Source: Oscillospiraceae bacterium (GTDB lineage Bacteria; Bacillota; Clostridia; Oscillospirales; QAMX01). Taken from it: a DNA stretch of 7,398 nt. The stretch lies in assembly GCA_902772625.1 (NCBI GenBank), contig CACYBP010000038.1, positions 1 to 7,398 of the forward strand, given 5' to 3'. The notes under the pieces are model-generated. The model had not been told where the DNA came from and ran no database searches. It worked only from the letters and a program-made list of their open reading frames with translations. Of the stretch, positions 1 through 5,785 are shown one piece after another; position 1 is the first letter of the stretch; each line of letters opens with the position of its first letter. Made by a program: the position numbers and the translations under genes.

Positions 1-3
1 CAG

Positions 4-39
4 GTCCCCGGAAGGGTCGGTTCCGGGGACTTTTTCTTT
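4..39 (+). terminator. Rho-independent terminator at left edge (plus-strand transcript)
   Basis: A perfect 10-bp inverted repeat, GTCCCCGGAA (4-13) and TTCCGGGGAC (21-30), encloses a 7-nt loop and is followed on the plus strand by TTTTTCTTT. This orientation ends a transcript coming from the left of the window. On the other strand the hairpin lies just beyond the dut stop, preceded by an A-rich stretch, so it may also serve dut. Whether a T-tract follows in that direction cannot be seen because it would lie outside the window. Confidence 0.88.
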
Positions 40-472
40 ATTTTCTTCCGGTACTGCCGAAGCCGCCCGCGCCGCGGTCGCTTTCGGAAAGCTCGTCGCA
101 CTCCACGATCTCGGCCTCCTCCACCCGGAGGATCACCATCTGGGCAATCCTTTCGCCCGGCTCGACCCGGTAGGCGACGCCCGAGAGGTTTTCAAGCCCC
201 ACCTTGATCTCTCCGCGGTAGTCGGCATCCACCACGCCCACGCCGTTGCGGGGCTTCACGCCCGATTTGACCGCGAGGCCCGAACGGGCGAAGAGAAAAG
301 CGCCGTAGCCCTCCGGCAGCTCGACGGCGATGCCGGTGGAGATCACCGCATACCCCATGGGCGGGATGGTGACGGCGGGTCCCGCCGCGTAAAGATCCAT
401 TCCCGCGGAAAAGGGAGTCTGGCGGGAGGGAAGGATCGCGTCGGGATTCAGCTTCTTGATCTTGAGCTTCAC
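38..472 (-). CDS. dut: dUTP diphosphatase (dUTPase)
   Basis: A 144-aa trimeric-type dUTPase, which hydrolyses dUTP to dUMP and pyrophosphate in the cytoplasm, keeping uracil out of DNA and supplying the dTMP precursor. All five family motifs are visible: I AGMDLYAA (23-30), II ARSGLAVKSG (62-71), III GVVDADYRGE (79-88) with the expected catalytic Asp at 82, IV GERIAQMVI (107-115), and V RGAGGFGSTG (133-142) with the base-stacking Phe138. Length is normal for the family. The start is GTG at 472, with GAGGAA (483-478) five nt upstream overlapping the TGA of the preceding U32-family gene. The 9-nt gap makes dut the last gene of the minus-strand operon. No separate promoter is seen. The identification is secure; any functional link to its operon partners is unknown. 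Confidence 0.98.
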   Translation of the reverse strand: MKLKIKKLNPDAILPSRQTPFSAGMDLYAAGPAVTIPPMGYAVISTGIAVELPEGYGAFLFARSGLAVKSGVKPRNGVGVVDADYRGEIKVGLENLSGVAYRVEPGERIAQMVILRVEEAEIVECDELSESDRGAGGFGSTGRK

Positions 473-481
473 AATAGTTCC

Positions 482-2551
482 TCAACTTTCGAGATATACG
501 CCGCGCCAGGGCTTCTGCAGGGAGCGGCGCGCGCTTCTTTCATAATACTGGCGCACGATTTCCGCGCATTCGCTGCGGTTTTCGGTGGTGAAGGATAGGC
601 GGATCGATTCCACGCCGAGCCGTTCCAGATCCTCCGCCCGGTCGGCCAGGAACACCTTCCGGGAATCCAGCAGGAGGTTCCGGCATCCCGGCTCGCCCAG
701 GATGGGATAGGTCTCGCCGTCCCGGCCGGTGATCATCCTCTGGGTCTCGCACTTGTCGCACACGCCGTAGTGGTTCCGGGAAATGCAGTTTTCAGTAAGC
801 ATCAAAGGCAGTCTTCCGTAGGCGAAGACCTCCACGCCGCCGGTTTTGGCAAGGGCGCGGATCTCCCGGAAGGAGAGATCGAAGGAGACGCTGACGCTGG
901 AAAGCCCCAGCCCGTAAAGCGCCGCCATATCCTCGCTGGTGCGCGCGTTCAGGCCGAAGTCGCCCCGTAAGATCATCCCCGCGCGCCGCGCGGTCTCCAG
1001 AGCCGAGAAGGTTCCCGCCACCGCGTAATCAACCCCCAGGTTCTTCGCGCGGACCAGGGCCTCCAGAAGCTTTTCGGATTCATTGTCGGTGATCACCGGC
1101 GGCAGCACCGCCGCCAGCTTCACGCCGCATCCCAGAAGATTTTCGGTCAGTTCCCCGCCCGCCAGGATCTCGTCCAGAGGCAGATAAATGAACTGCGGCG
1201 CGGCGGTCAGGGCCGACCGGTCGATCTGCTCGAACCGCCGGTAAGAAAGGATCAGGCGCGGTCTACGGTATACCGGCTCCTCGCGCCGCATCTCCCGGTA
1301 GGGACGGACGCGATTTTCAGAGGGCGTGAAGCGTTTTCTGCGGAGCGCCTGTAGCACCGCGGATCTCATTCTTTCCACCTCGGCGGGATCCACCGTGATC
1401 CCGTCGTCCATGCGCACCATGGCGCGTTCCACGCGGAAATCGTCCCCGCGCCGGCCGCCCGAAAGCGAAAGCCTGACCGCGTCGCGCACCCTCGTTTCTC
1501 CCCCGGCCGTCCGGGGAATCGCGCCGCGGACCATCGCCCGGTTCCCCAGGGCGTCCACCGCGCCGAGGAAGGCGGCCTCACCGGCCTTGGCGACGAAGAG
1601 AAGCGTCACTTTTTTCTTTGGCTCCGCGGTCACCGGAAGCTCGTCCAGCGTGGAAGCCGTGTCAAAGATCGGAAGCGAATACCCGGCGCTTTCGGGCCGT
1701 CCCTGCATGTCCGGGCCGGGTCTTCCCTCGAAAAAGCCGTCGGAAAAGCCGCCGTGAGGCGCCTTGCGGGTCAGGATCCGCATCTCCCCCGAGGAGGGGT
1801 ATCTTTCCTCCGCGATGATGCGGGCGTAGGCCGCGGTGACCGCGGCCGTGTCCTCCGCGGTTTTGAGAAGCGTCCGCCCCACCGCCAGAGAGTTGACCCC
1901 GGAGGTCAGAAGCTCGCGCACGTGGGCCGCCAGGCACACGTCCTTCAGGCTGAGGGGATATTCCTGACGGCGGCGGCCGGTGCCGCTGAAGGCGAACACG
2001 CCGCGGCAGAATTCCTCGCAATAGCCCCTGTGCTTCAGATCGGCGTGGCACTGCCCGCCGTAGCTCATGCACATTTCGTCCTGCACCACCACCGTCAGGG
2101 GCAGGCTTCCGTATTCCTTCAGATAATCGATCTGGAATTTGTTCAGCTCTTTGGCCGCGGTCACCCGGGCAAATCCGAGCTTTTTCATTTCCTCCATGCC
2201 GTCAAGGCTGGTCACCGGCATTTCGGGTCCGCCGAAAAGCCGGATATCCGGCGAGATCTTCCGCGCGACGGCGGCGCTTCCCGCCGAGGAGAGCACCAGC
2301 GCGTCGGCCCCGGAGGACGCGAGCCGCGTGACCTCTTTCGCAAAACGCAGCACGTCCGCATCGCCCTTCGGCGGATCCAGCTCGAAGTAGGAGCGCACGC
2401 CCTTGCGGACGGCGTAGGCCAGAGCCTCTTTCAGAAGGAGGTCGTTTTCGCCGAAGATCTCGCATCCGTCGTATAAAAGCGCGTCGGCTCCGTTTTCCAC
2501 CGCCGCCTTGATCGTCTCCAGGGAGGAAACGGGAATCAAAAGCTCCGCCAT
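482..2551 (-). CDS. Divergent two-barrel peptidase U32 family protein
   Basis: A 689-aa protein related over its full length to long U32-family proteins (U32 TIM barrel, DUF3656-like middle, second barrel). The N-terminal barrel (about 1-250) has four cysteines, C161, C168, C178 and C182 (CMSYGGQC, then CEEFC), matching the positions that bind [4Fe-4S] in relatives. The rest of the U32 signature is eroded: the usual HGALC reads QDEMC, the loop between cysteine pairs is 9 rather than 15 residues, FNAR-x-x-A-x-NF is missing, and KIEGRMK is replaced by LAVGRTLLK. GFSDGFF (268-274) marks the middle region. The C-terminal barrel (about 430-640) is better kept, with GDFGLN (530-535) and a second cysteine set C589, C598, C601, C623. 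Characterised relatives (RlhA, TrhP, UbiU/V) act in RNA or quinone hydroxylation; 'peptidase' is a historical label. The substrate here is unknown. It could be a partner of the canonical paralogue at 5786. Confidence 0.9.
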   Translation of the reverse strand: MAELLIPVSSLETIKAAVENGADALLYDGCEIFGENDLLLKEALAYAVRKGVRSYFELDPPKGDADVLRFAKEVTRLASSGADALVLSSAGSAAVARKISPDIRLFGGPEMPVTSLDGMEEMKKLGFARVTAAKELNKFQIDYLKEYGSLPLTVVVQDEMCMSYGGQCHADLKHRGYCEEFCRGVFAFSGTGRRRQEYPLSLKDVCLAAHVRELLTSGVNSLAVGRTLLKTAEDTAAVTAAYARIIAEERYPSSGEMRILTRKAPHGGFSDGFFEGRPGPDMQGRPESAGYSLPIFDTASTLDELPVTAEPKKKVTLLFVAKAGEAAFLGAVDALGNRAMVRGAIPRTAGGETRVRDAVRLSLSGGRRGDDFRVERAMVRMDDGITVDPAEVERMRSAVLQALRRKRFTPSENRVRPYREMRREEPVYRRPRLILSYRRFEQIDRSALTAAPQFIYLPLDEILAGGELTENLLGCGVKLAAVLPPVITDNESEKLLEALVRAKNLGVDYAVAGTFSALETARRAGMILRGDFGLNARTSEDMAALYGLGLSSVSVSFDLSFREIRALAKTGGVEVFAYGRLPLMLTENCISRNHYGVCDKCETQRMITGRDGETYPILGEPGCRNLLLDSRKVFLADRAEDLERLGVESIRLSFTTENRSECAEIVRQYYERSARRSLQKPWRGVYLES

Positions 2552-2561
2552 CTTCAGCACG

Positions 2562-2567
2562 CCTCCT
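2562..2567 (-). promoter_or_regulatory. RBS deciding the start of the divergent U32 gene
   Basis: AGGAGG on the minus strand (2567-2562) lies 10 nt before ATG at 2551 but only 1 nt before an in-frame GTG at 2560. The GTG is too close for ribosome placement, so ATG 2551 is chosen, which also begins the protein at the family-typical MAELLIPV. Confidence 0.8.
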
Positions 2568-2576
2568 TTCTTTTCT

Positions 2577-2810
2577 CTATTTCGGCATATCTTCCGGGGC
2601 TTTTCCCCCGAGAAGTCTTTTTTTCAGGTCCCGGAAGCGCCTTTTCCGCGCCTTTCCGCCCTCCGGGTCGGGGATCCAGGTCCCGTCCTCCCGCCGGAGG
2701 ACGGCGTCGCCTTCGGAAAAAGCCCGGGTGACTTTCTTTTCCCGGGTCCCGTCGTCGAAGGCCGCCCACGCGATCCCGCCGTCGGCCCGGTCGATCACGC
2801 CGCGCTTCAC
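2577..2810 (-). CDS. Small DUF3006-like protein
   Basis: A 77-aa protein beginning VKRGVIDRADGG and continuing to AFDDGT (17-22) and SEGDAVLRR (32-40). This is the layout of DUF3006 proteins (short G/VIDR-xxG start, a DG turn, then an EGDVL-like motif), followed by a basic tail. The molecular function of this family is unknown to me. Such genes are often found beside ComEC-like metallo-beta-lactamase genes, as here. GTG at 2810 overlaps the TGA of the upstream gene as GTGA, a usual sign of translational coupling. An alternative GTG at 2822 would add four residues and has only a weak GGAAGG nearby. The gene ends 25 nt before the next start. The family call rests on recognition of a short pattern, so it is moderately certain; that it is a real gene is likely from its packing. 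Confidence 0.75.
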   Translation of the reverse strand: MKRGVIDRADGGIAWAAFDDGTREKKVTRAFSEGDAVLRREDGTWIPDPEGGKARKRRFRDLKKRLLGGKAPEDMPK

Positions 2811-3682
2811 GGCTTCGTCCACGCCCTTCCGTCGCTGCGGAAGAGGACCGTGCCCTCCCTGTCGGTGCGGGAAAGGGAGATCCCGCGCCTTTCCAGTCTG
2901 TCCAGCACCTCCCGGTGCGGGTGGCCGTAATCGTTGTTCCTGCCGCAGGAGATCACCGCGTACCGGGGCTTCACCGCGTCCAGGAATGCTTCTCCCGTGG
3001 AGCTTTGGGAGCCGTGATGTCCGAGCTTCAGAAGATCCGAGGCGATCTCCCCTCCCAGAGCCAAAAGCCGCGTCTCCTCGGGGATCTCGGCGTCGCCGGT
3101 GAGGAGCAGGGAGGTTTCGCCGTATACGGCCCGGAAGATCAGGGAGGAATCGTTCAGGTTTTCGGCGCCCTCGCCGTTATAGACCGCCGTCACGCGGCAG
3201 CCCGCTTTTTCATAAACGACCTCTCCGTTTCCGGGCACCCCGCAGGGCGTGCCGCTCTTTTCCAGCCATTCGAGAAGATCGATATAGTATCCGGCGTCGT
3301 TTTCGCCGTCTGAGAGATACACCTTGTCGGCCGGGATCGCCCGGAGCACCGCCTCCATCCCGCCCGCGTGGTCCTCATGGGGATGGGTGACCGCCGCGAA
3401 GGAAAGGCGTCTCACGCCCCGGCAGGCAAGCTCCTCCACCAGGAGCTCCGCGTCGTCCCGGCTGCCCGCGTCGATCAGGGCAAACTCCCCTTCCGGGAAG
3501 GAGAGAAGGATCGCGTCGCCCTGTCCCACGTCGAAGAAGACCGCGTCCAGGGCATCCTCCGGCTTTTTCCGGAGATAGCGCGGCAGGAAGATCGCAATCA
3601 GGGCGATCGCAAGGACCGCGGCCGCGGCGAGGATCAGGGGCAGCGCGCTTCGCCTTTTGCCCGCCGGTCTTCTTTTCCCCAC
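2807..3682 (-). CDS. Membrane-anchored ComEC-type metallo-beta-lactamase-fold protein
   Basis: A 291-aa protein with a basic N-terminus (KRRPAGKRR), one hydrophobic segment at about 13-33, and an extracytoplasmic metallo-beta-lactamase domain of the ComEC C-terminal type. Visible motifs are FDVGQGDA (50-57), THPHEDH (99-105, the metal-binding HxHxDH), LNDSSLIF (176-183), LLTGDAE (193-199 region), LKLGHHGS (218-225) and GHPH (253-256). The multi-membrane-span competence channel of full ComEC is absent, so this is a free-standing hydrolase; the substrate could be a nucleic acid, a nucleotide or something else. The start is GTG at 3682, with AAAGGA nine nt upstream. An in-frame ATG at 3751 is rejected because its A and T are part of the promoter -10 box. 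First gene of the minus-strand operon; its TGA overlaps the DUF3006-like start. Confidence 0.9.
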   Translation of the reverse strand: MGKRRPAGKRRSALPLILAAAAVLAIALIAIFLPRYLRKKPEDALDAVFFDVGQGDAILLSFPEGEFALIDAGSRDDAELLVEELACRGVRRLSFAAVTHPHEDHAGGMEAVLRAIPADKVYLSDGENDAGYYIDLLEWLEKSGTPCGVPGNGEVVYEKAGCRVTAVYNGEGAENLNDSSLIFRAVYGETSLLLTGDAEIPEETRLLALGGEIASDLLKLGHHGSQSSTGEAFLDAVKPRYAVISCGRNNDYGHPHREVLDRLERRGISLSRTDREGTVLFRSDGRAWTKP

Positions 3683-3691
3683 GGTTTTCCG

Positions 3692-3697
3692 TCCTTT
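3692..3697 (-). promoter_or_regulatory. RBS supporting the GTG start of the MBL-fold gene
   Basis: AAAGGA on the minus strand (3697-3692) stands 9 nt before GTG at 3682. It supports the shorter protein, since the upstream ATG at 3751 has no Shine-Dalgarno sequence and sits inside the promoter. Confidence 0.65.
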
Positions 3698-3749
3698 CCG
3701 TCCCCCGCCCCGCCCATGGCGCGGAGGTATACTGATCCCACTTTTGTTC

Positions 3750-3778
3750 ATTGTAGCATATTCTGTCGGTCAAGTCAA
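3750..3778 (-). promoter_or_regulatory. Sigma-A-type promoter of the minus-strand operon
   Basis: On the minus strand: -35 TTGACT (3778-3773), a 17-nt spacer, then an extended -10, TGC followed by TACAAT (3755-3750). Each box has 5 of 6 consensus bases at ideal spacing. The transcript should start near 3743, giving a leader of about 60 nt before GTG 3682. No other promoter is evident before the three downstream genes. Confidence 0.85.
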
Positions 3779-3923
3779 ACGGTTTACCATATATTGTTGA
3801 AATTATTTTCGGGATTCACAAGATGTCGTGGTTTTGTCAAACGTTTGTTTATTTTGACGAATGAGAATTTCTCCGCTCTCCGCACGTCTTTTTTCCCTTT
3901 TTCGCGCCGCTTTTCAGAAGAAT
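3779..3923. other. AT-rich divergent intergenic region
   Basis: This stretch between the two divergent promoters is much more AT-rich than the coding sequence on either side, especially 3779-3870, and becomes a T/C-rich tract at about 3869-3913. No coding region is supported here. The octamer GTCAAACG occurs at 3774-3781 and again at 3836-3843; the first copy overlaps the minus-strand -35 box. Confidence 0.6.
3838..3847. repeat. Perfect 10-bp palindrome CAAACGTTTG
   Basis: CAAACGTTTG is its own reverse complement and lies about 57 bp upstream of the minus-strand -35 box and about 87 bp upstream of the plus-strand one. It could be a regulator binding site, but a 10-bp palindrome in AT-rich DNA can also arise by chance. 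Confidence 0.45.
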
Positions 3924-3950
3924 TTTCCCCGGCTTGTTTTCCCGGGGAAA
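3924..3950. promoter_or_regulatory. Operator-like dyad over the isomerase-gene promoter
   Basis: TTTCCCCGG (3924-3932) and CCGGGGAAA (3942-3950) form a perfect 9-bp inverted repeat with a 9-nt centre. The centre holds the whole -35 hexamer (3934-3939), and the right arm fills much of the spacer. No T-tract follows on either strand, so it does not look like a terminator. A repressor bound here would block RNA polymerase. Confidence 0.65.
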
Positions 3951-3962
3951 GGCGTGTATAAT
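3934..3962 (+). promoter_or_regulatory. Promoter of the isomerase-phosphatase operon
   Basis: A perfect -10 box TATAAT (3957-3962) is preceded at exactly 17 nt by a weak -35 box TTGTTT (3934-3939). Transcription should begin near 3969, leaving a short leader containing AAAGGA (3979-3984) before ATG 3996. Confidence 0.8.
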
Positions 3963-3995
3963 AGAGGCAGAAAAAAAGAAAGGACGGGATCCCCT

Positions 3996-4790
3996 ATGTT
4001 CACTCTCTCCGCCTGCGGCGGCTGGTTCGCCGGGAGCGCCCCGGAGCGCATCCGCGCCGCGAAAAAATACGGCTTTCAGGCCATCGAAATGCTCGACTGG
4101 CAGAGCTTCGATCTGCCCGAAACGAAGAAGGCGCTGGACGAGACCGGCGTGAAGCTTTCGGCGATCCTTCTGGGCTCGCGCGACCGCCAAAAGCACGAGA
4201 TGACCCGCAACGAGCACGGCCTGGTGTGGGAAGACACAGCCGGCCCTCTGAAGGACGCCATGGAGGAGACTCTGGAGGTCGCCCGGGCCCTGGACTGCCG
4301 GAAGATCATCATCACCTCCGGCAACGAGCGCCCCGGCCTTTCCCGGGAGGAGCACAAAAAGATTCTGGTCGACAATCTCCGCCTCGCCGCCGGGTTCGTG
4401 AAGGGCACGGGAGTGGAATTGGTGCTGGAGCCTCTGAACGTGCTGGTCAACCACGCGGGGTATTTTCTGGTCACCACCGACGAATCGCTGGAGGTCCTCG
4501 CGCGGGTCGGCTGCCCGAACGAAGTCAAGCTCCTCTTTGATATCTATCACCAGCAGATCAGCGAGGGCAACGTGATCCGCAATCTTCTCCGCGCCATGCC
4601 CCGGATCGGCCACATCCACGTGGCGGACAACCCCGGACGCAACGAGCCCGGCACCGGAGAGCTCAACTACAAAAACATCTTCCGGGCCGTCAGGGACGCG
4701 GGATACGAAGAGTTCGTGGTGTTCGAATGCGGACACACCGAGCCGGTGGAGACTCTGTGCCCCAAAATGCTGGCGCTGGCGGAGGATTGA
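3996..4790 (+). CDS. Hydroxypyruvate isomerase-like TIM-barrel sugar isomerase
   Basis: A 264-aa protein of the xylose-isomerase-like TIM-barrel superfamily, closest by eye to the Hyi (hydroxypyruvate isomerase) family. Hyi interconverts hydroxypyruvate and tartronate semialdehyde using a divalent metal. Expected metal or catalytic residues are visible: E145 in LEPLN, D182 in FDIYH, H208 in HIHVAD and E244 in FECGH. The segment HIHVADNPGRNEPGTGELNY (206-225) strongly resembles the Hyi counterpart. The length is usual. The reading frame is open back to 3861, but the promoter (TATAAT 3957-3962) lies inside that extension, so ATG 3996 with AAAGGA 11 nt upstream is chosen. The next gene follows after 5 nt and no glyoxylate-pathway genes are present, so the true substrate may be another keto-sugar. 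The fold is near certain; the exact reaction is not. Confidence 0.88.
   Translation: MFTLSACGGWFAGSAPERIRAAKKYGFQAIEMLDWQSFDLPETKKALDETGVKLSAILLGSRDRQKHEMTRNEHGLVWEDTAGPLKDAMEETLEVARALDCRKIIITSGNERPGLSREEHKKILVDNLRLAAGFVKGTGVELVLEPLNVLVNHAGYFLVTTDESLEVLARVGCPNEVKLLFDIYHQQISEGNVIRNLLRAMPRIGHIHVADNPGRNEPGTGELNYKNIFRAVRDAGYEEFVVFECGHTEPVETLCPKMLALAED
4781..4785 (+). promoter_or_regulatory. RBS of the phosphatase gene inside the isomerase gene end
   Basis: GGAGG lies in the last codons of the isomerase gene, 10 nt before ATG 4796. An in-frame TTG at 4787, overlapping the TGA as TTGA, is only 1 nt beyond it and so is disfavoured. The arrangement implies coupled translation. Confidence 0.7.
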
Positions 4791-4795
4791 AGAGG

Positions 4796-5572
4796 ATGCA
4801 GGCTGCCCTTTCATCGCTTCTCCGAAAAGCCGGGGAGATGATGCTCTCAGCCCACGGCCCCGGCCGGGTCTTCATCAAGCCGGGAGACGCGAATTTCGTC
4901 ACCGAATACGATATCCGGATCCAGCGCTTTCTCCGGGAGGAGCTTACAAAGCTTCTTCCCGAGGCCGATTTCATCGGCGAGGAGGATGAGGAAAAGCACG
5001 GTTCGGAAGCGCTTCGCTGGATCGTCGATCCCATCGACGGCACCACCAATTTCATGCACGGTCTCCGGGAAAGCTGCGTCTCGGCCGCCCTGTGCGAGGG
5101 GGGCGAGACTCTCCTCGGCGCGGTGTACCAGCCCTACCGGGATGAGTTCTTCTTCGCCGAAAAGGGCAAAGGCGCGACTTTGAACGGCGAGGCGATCCGC
5201 ATCTCGGACCACGCGCCGGAAGGGGCGCTTTTCACCTTCGGCACCACGCCCTACGACCGGTCCACCGCGCCTTTGACCTTCGGCATTCTCGAAGCGGTCT
5301 TTCCGAAGGTCGCCGATCTCCGGCGCACCGGCACCGCCGCCCAGGACATGGCCTACGTGGCCGCGGGGCGCACCGACGGTTTTTTTGAATACCGCCTCTC
5401 CCCCTGGGATTTCGCGGCGGGAAAGCTGCTGGTCACCGAGGCCGGCGGGGTCGCCTGCGACCTTGAGGGAAAGCCCCTGGACGTGCGCAAGCCCTCCGCG
5501 GTGCTCTGCGGCGGAAAGGAGATGACCGGCCTTCTGCTCCGGGAGGCCGAAAGGCTTCTTGCCGGCCGCTGA
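4796..5572 (+). CDS. Inositol monophosphatase family phosphatase
   Basis: A 258-aa protein of the magnesium-dependent, lithium-sensitive IMPase/SuhB family, which removes phosphate from inositol phosphates, sugar phosphates or related small molecules in the cytoplasm. Signatures are VTEYD (35-39), GEE (61-63, metal-binding E62), DPIDGTTNF (78-86, metal-binding D78 and D81) and WDFAAGKLLVTEAGG (204-218, D205 activating water). The length matches the family and all catalytic residues are present. The reading frame is open back to 4727, inside the isomerase gene; ATG 4796 is chosen for its GGAGG 10 nt upstream and its usual N-terminus. It lies 5 nt after the isomerase stop in the same transcript, suggesting the two act on related sugar or polyol metabolites. 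A terminator follows. Family members are often promiscuous, so the substrate cannot be read from the sequence. Confidence 0.95.
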   Translation: MQAALSSLLRKAGEMMLSAHGPGRVFIKPGDANFVTEYDIRIQRFLREELTKLLPEADFIGEEDEEKHGSEALRWIVDPIDGTTNFMHGLRESCVSAALCEGGETLLGAVYQPYRDEFFFAEKGKGATLNGEAIRISDHAPEGALFTFGTTPYDRSTAPLTFGILEAVFPKVADLRRTGTAAQDMAYVAAGRTDGFFEYRLSPWDFAAGKLLVTEAGGVACDLEGKPLDVRKPSAVLCGGKEMTGLLLREAERLLAGR

Positions 5573-5602
5573 AGCCCGCCGCCTTCAAACCGTCCTCCCG
5601 TC

Positions 5603-5623
5603 TCCCGGCGCCGAAGGCCGGGA
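5603..5623. repeat. 7-bp hairpin after the phosphatase gene
   Basis: TCCCGGC (5603-5609) pairs with GCCGGGA (5617-5623) around a 7-nt loop. An A-run, not a T-run, follows on the plus strand, so by itself it is not a terminator; as an RNA stem it might protect the 3' end of the message. Function uncertain. Confidence 0.5.
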
Positions 5624-5643
5624 AAAAGAATCCAATCAAACCG

Positions 5644-5681
5644 GCCCGGACGCGGCCTTTCCGCCGCTTCCGGGCTTTTTT
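5644..5681 (+). terminator. Rho-independent terminator of the isomerase-phosphatase operon
   Basis: GCCCGGA (5644-5650) pairs with TCCGGGC (5669-5675), with a small inner GCGG/CCGC stem possible, followed at once by six T residues (5676-5681). It lies about 70 nt after the phosphatase stop and separates this operon from the U32 gene downstream. Confidence 0.85.
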
Positions 5682-5710
5682 CTCTCCCCGCGGGATCCCG
5701 GGCGGGAGGC

Positions 5711-5725
5711 GCAAATTTCATTTGC
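5711..5725. promoter_or_regulatory. Operator-like dyad at the canonical U32 promoter
   Basis: GCAAAT (5711-5716) and ATTTGC (5720-5725) form a perfect 6-bp inverted repeat with a 3-nt centre. The right arm overlaps the -35 box (5722-5727), a typical repressor position. Its sequence differs from the dyad at 3924-3950, so a different regulator would be expected. Confidence 0.5.
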
Positions 5726-5750
5726 AATCCGGCTCTTCTTGGGATACAAT
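5722..5750 (+). promoter_or_regulatory. Promoter of the canonical U32 gene
   Basis: -35 TTGCAA (5722-5727), a 17-nt spacer and -10 TACAAT (5745-5750). Transcription should begin near 5757, giving a leader of about 29 nt that carries AGGAGGT (5774-5780) before ATG 5786. Confidence 0.8.
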
Positions 5751-5785
5751 AAGAGAAAAGAGTCATACATAAAAGGAGGTCGCCT

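Noticed and set aside
1754..2476. 240-codon plus-strand open frame opposite the divergent U32 gene
   Set aside because: The composition is that of an antisense shadow in GC-rich DNA, there is no RBS or recognisable domain, and the minus strand carries a clear gene.
3812..3840. TTGACA on the minus strand (3840-3835) as a second -35 box
   Set aside because: No acceptable -10 hexamer is found 16-18 nt further on; the promoter at 3778-3750 is far better.
3861..3995. N-terminal extension of the isomerase gene by 45 codons
   Set aside because: The extension contains the TATAAT promoter box and the dyad, has no RBS at its ATG and is not family-like; ATG 3996 fits promoter, RBS and homology.
4727..4795. 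Upstream start of the phosphatase gene inside the isomerase gene
   Set aside because: It would overlap the upstream gene by 64 nt with a low-complexity, non-family N-terminus; GGAGG points to ATG 4796.
3849..4814. 321-codon minus-strand open frame opposite the isomerase gene
   Set aside because: It is a shadow of a well-supported plus-strand gene, with no motif and no credible start signal.
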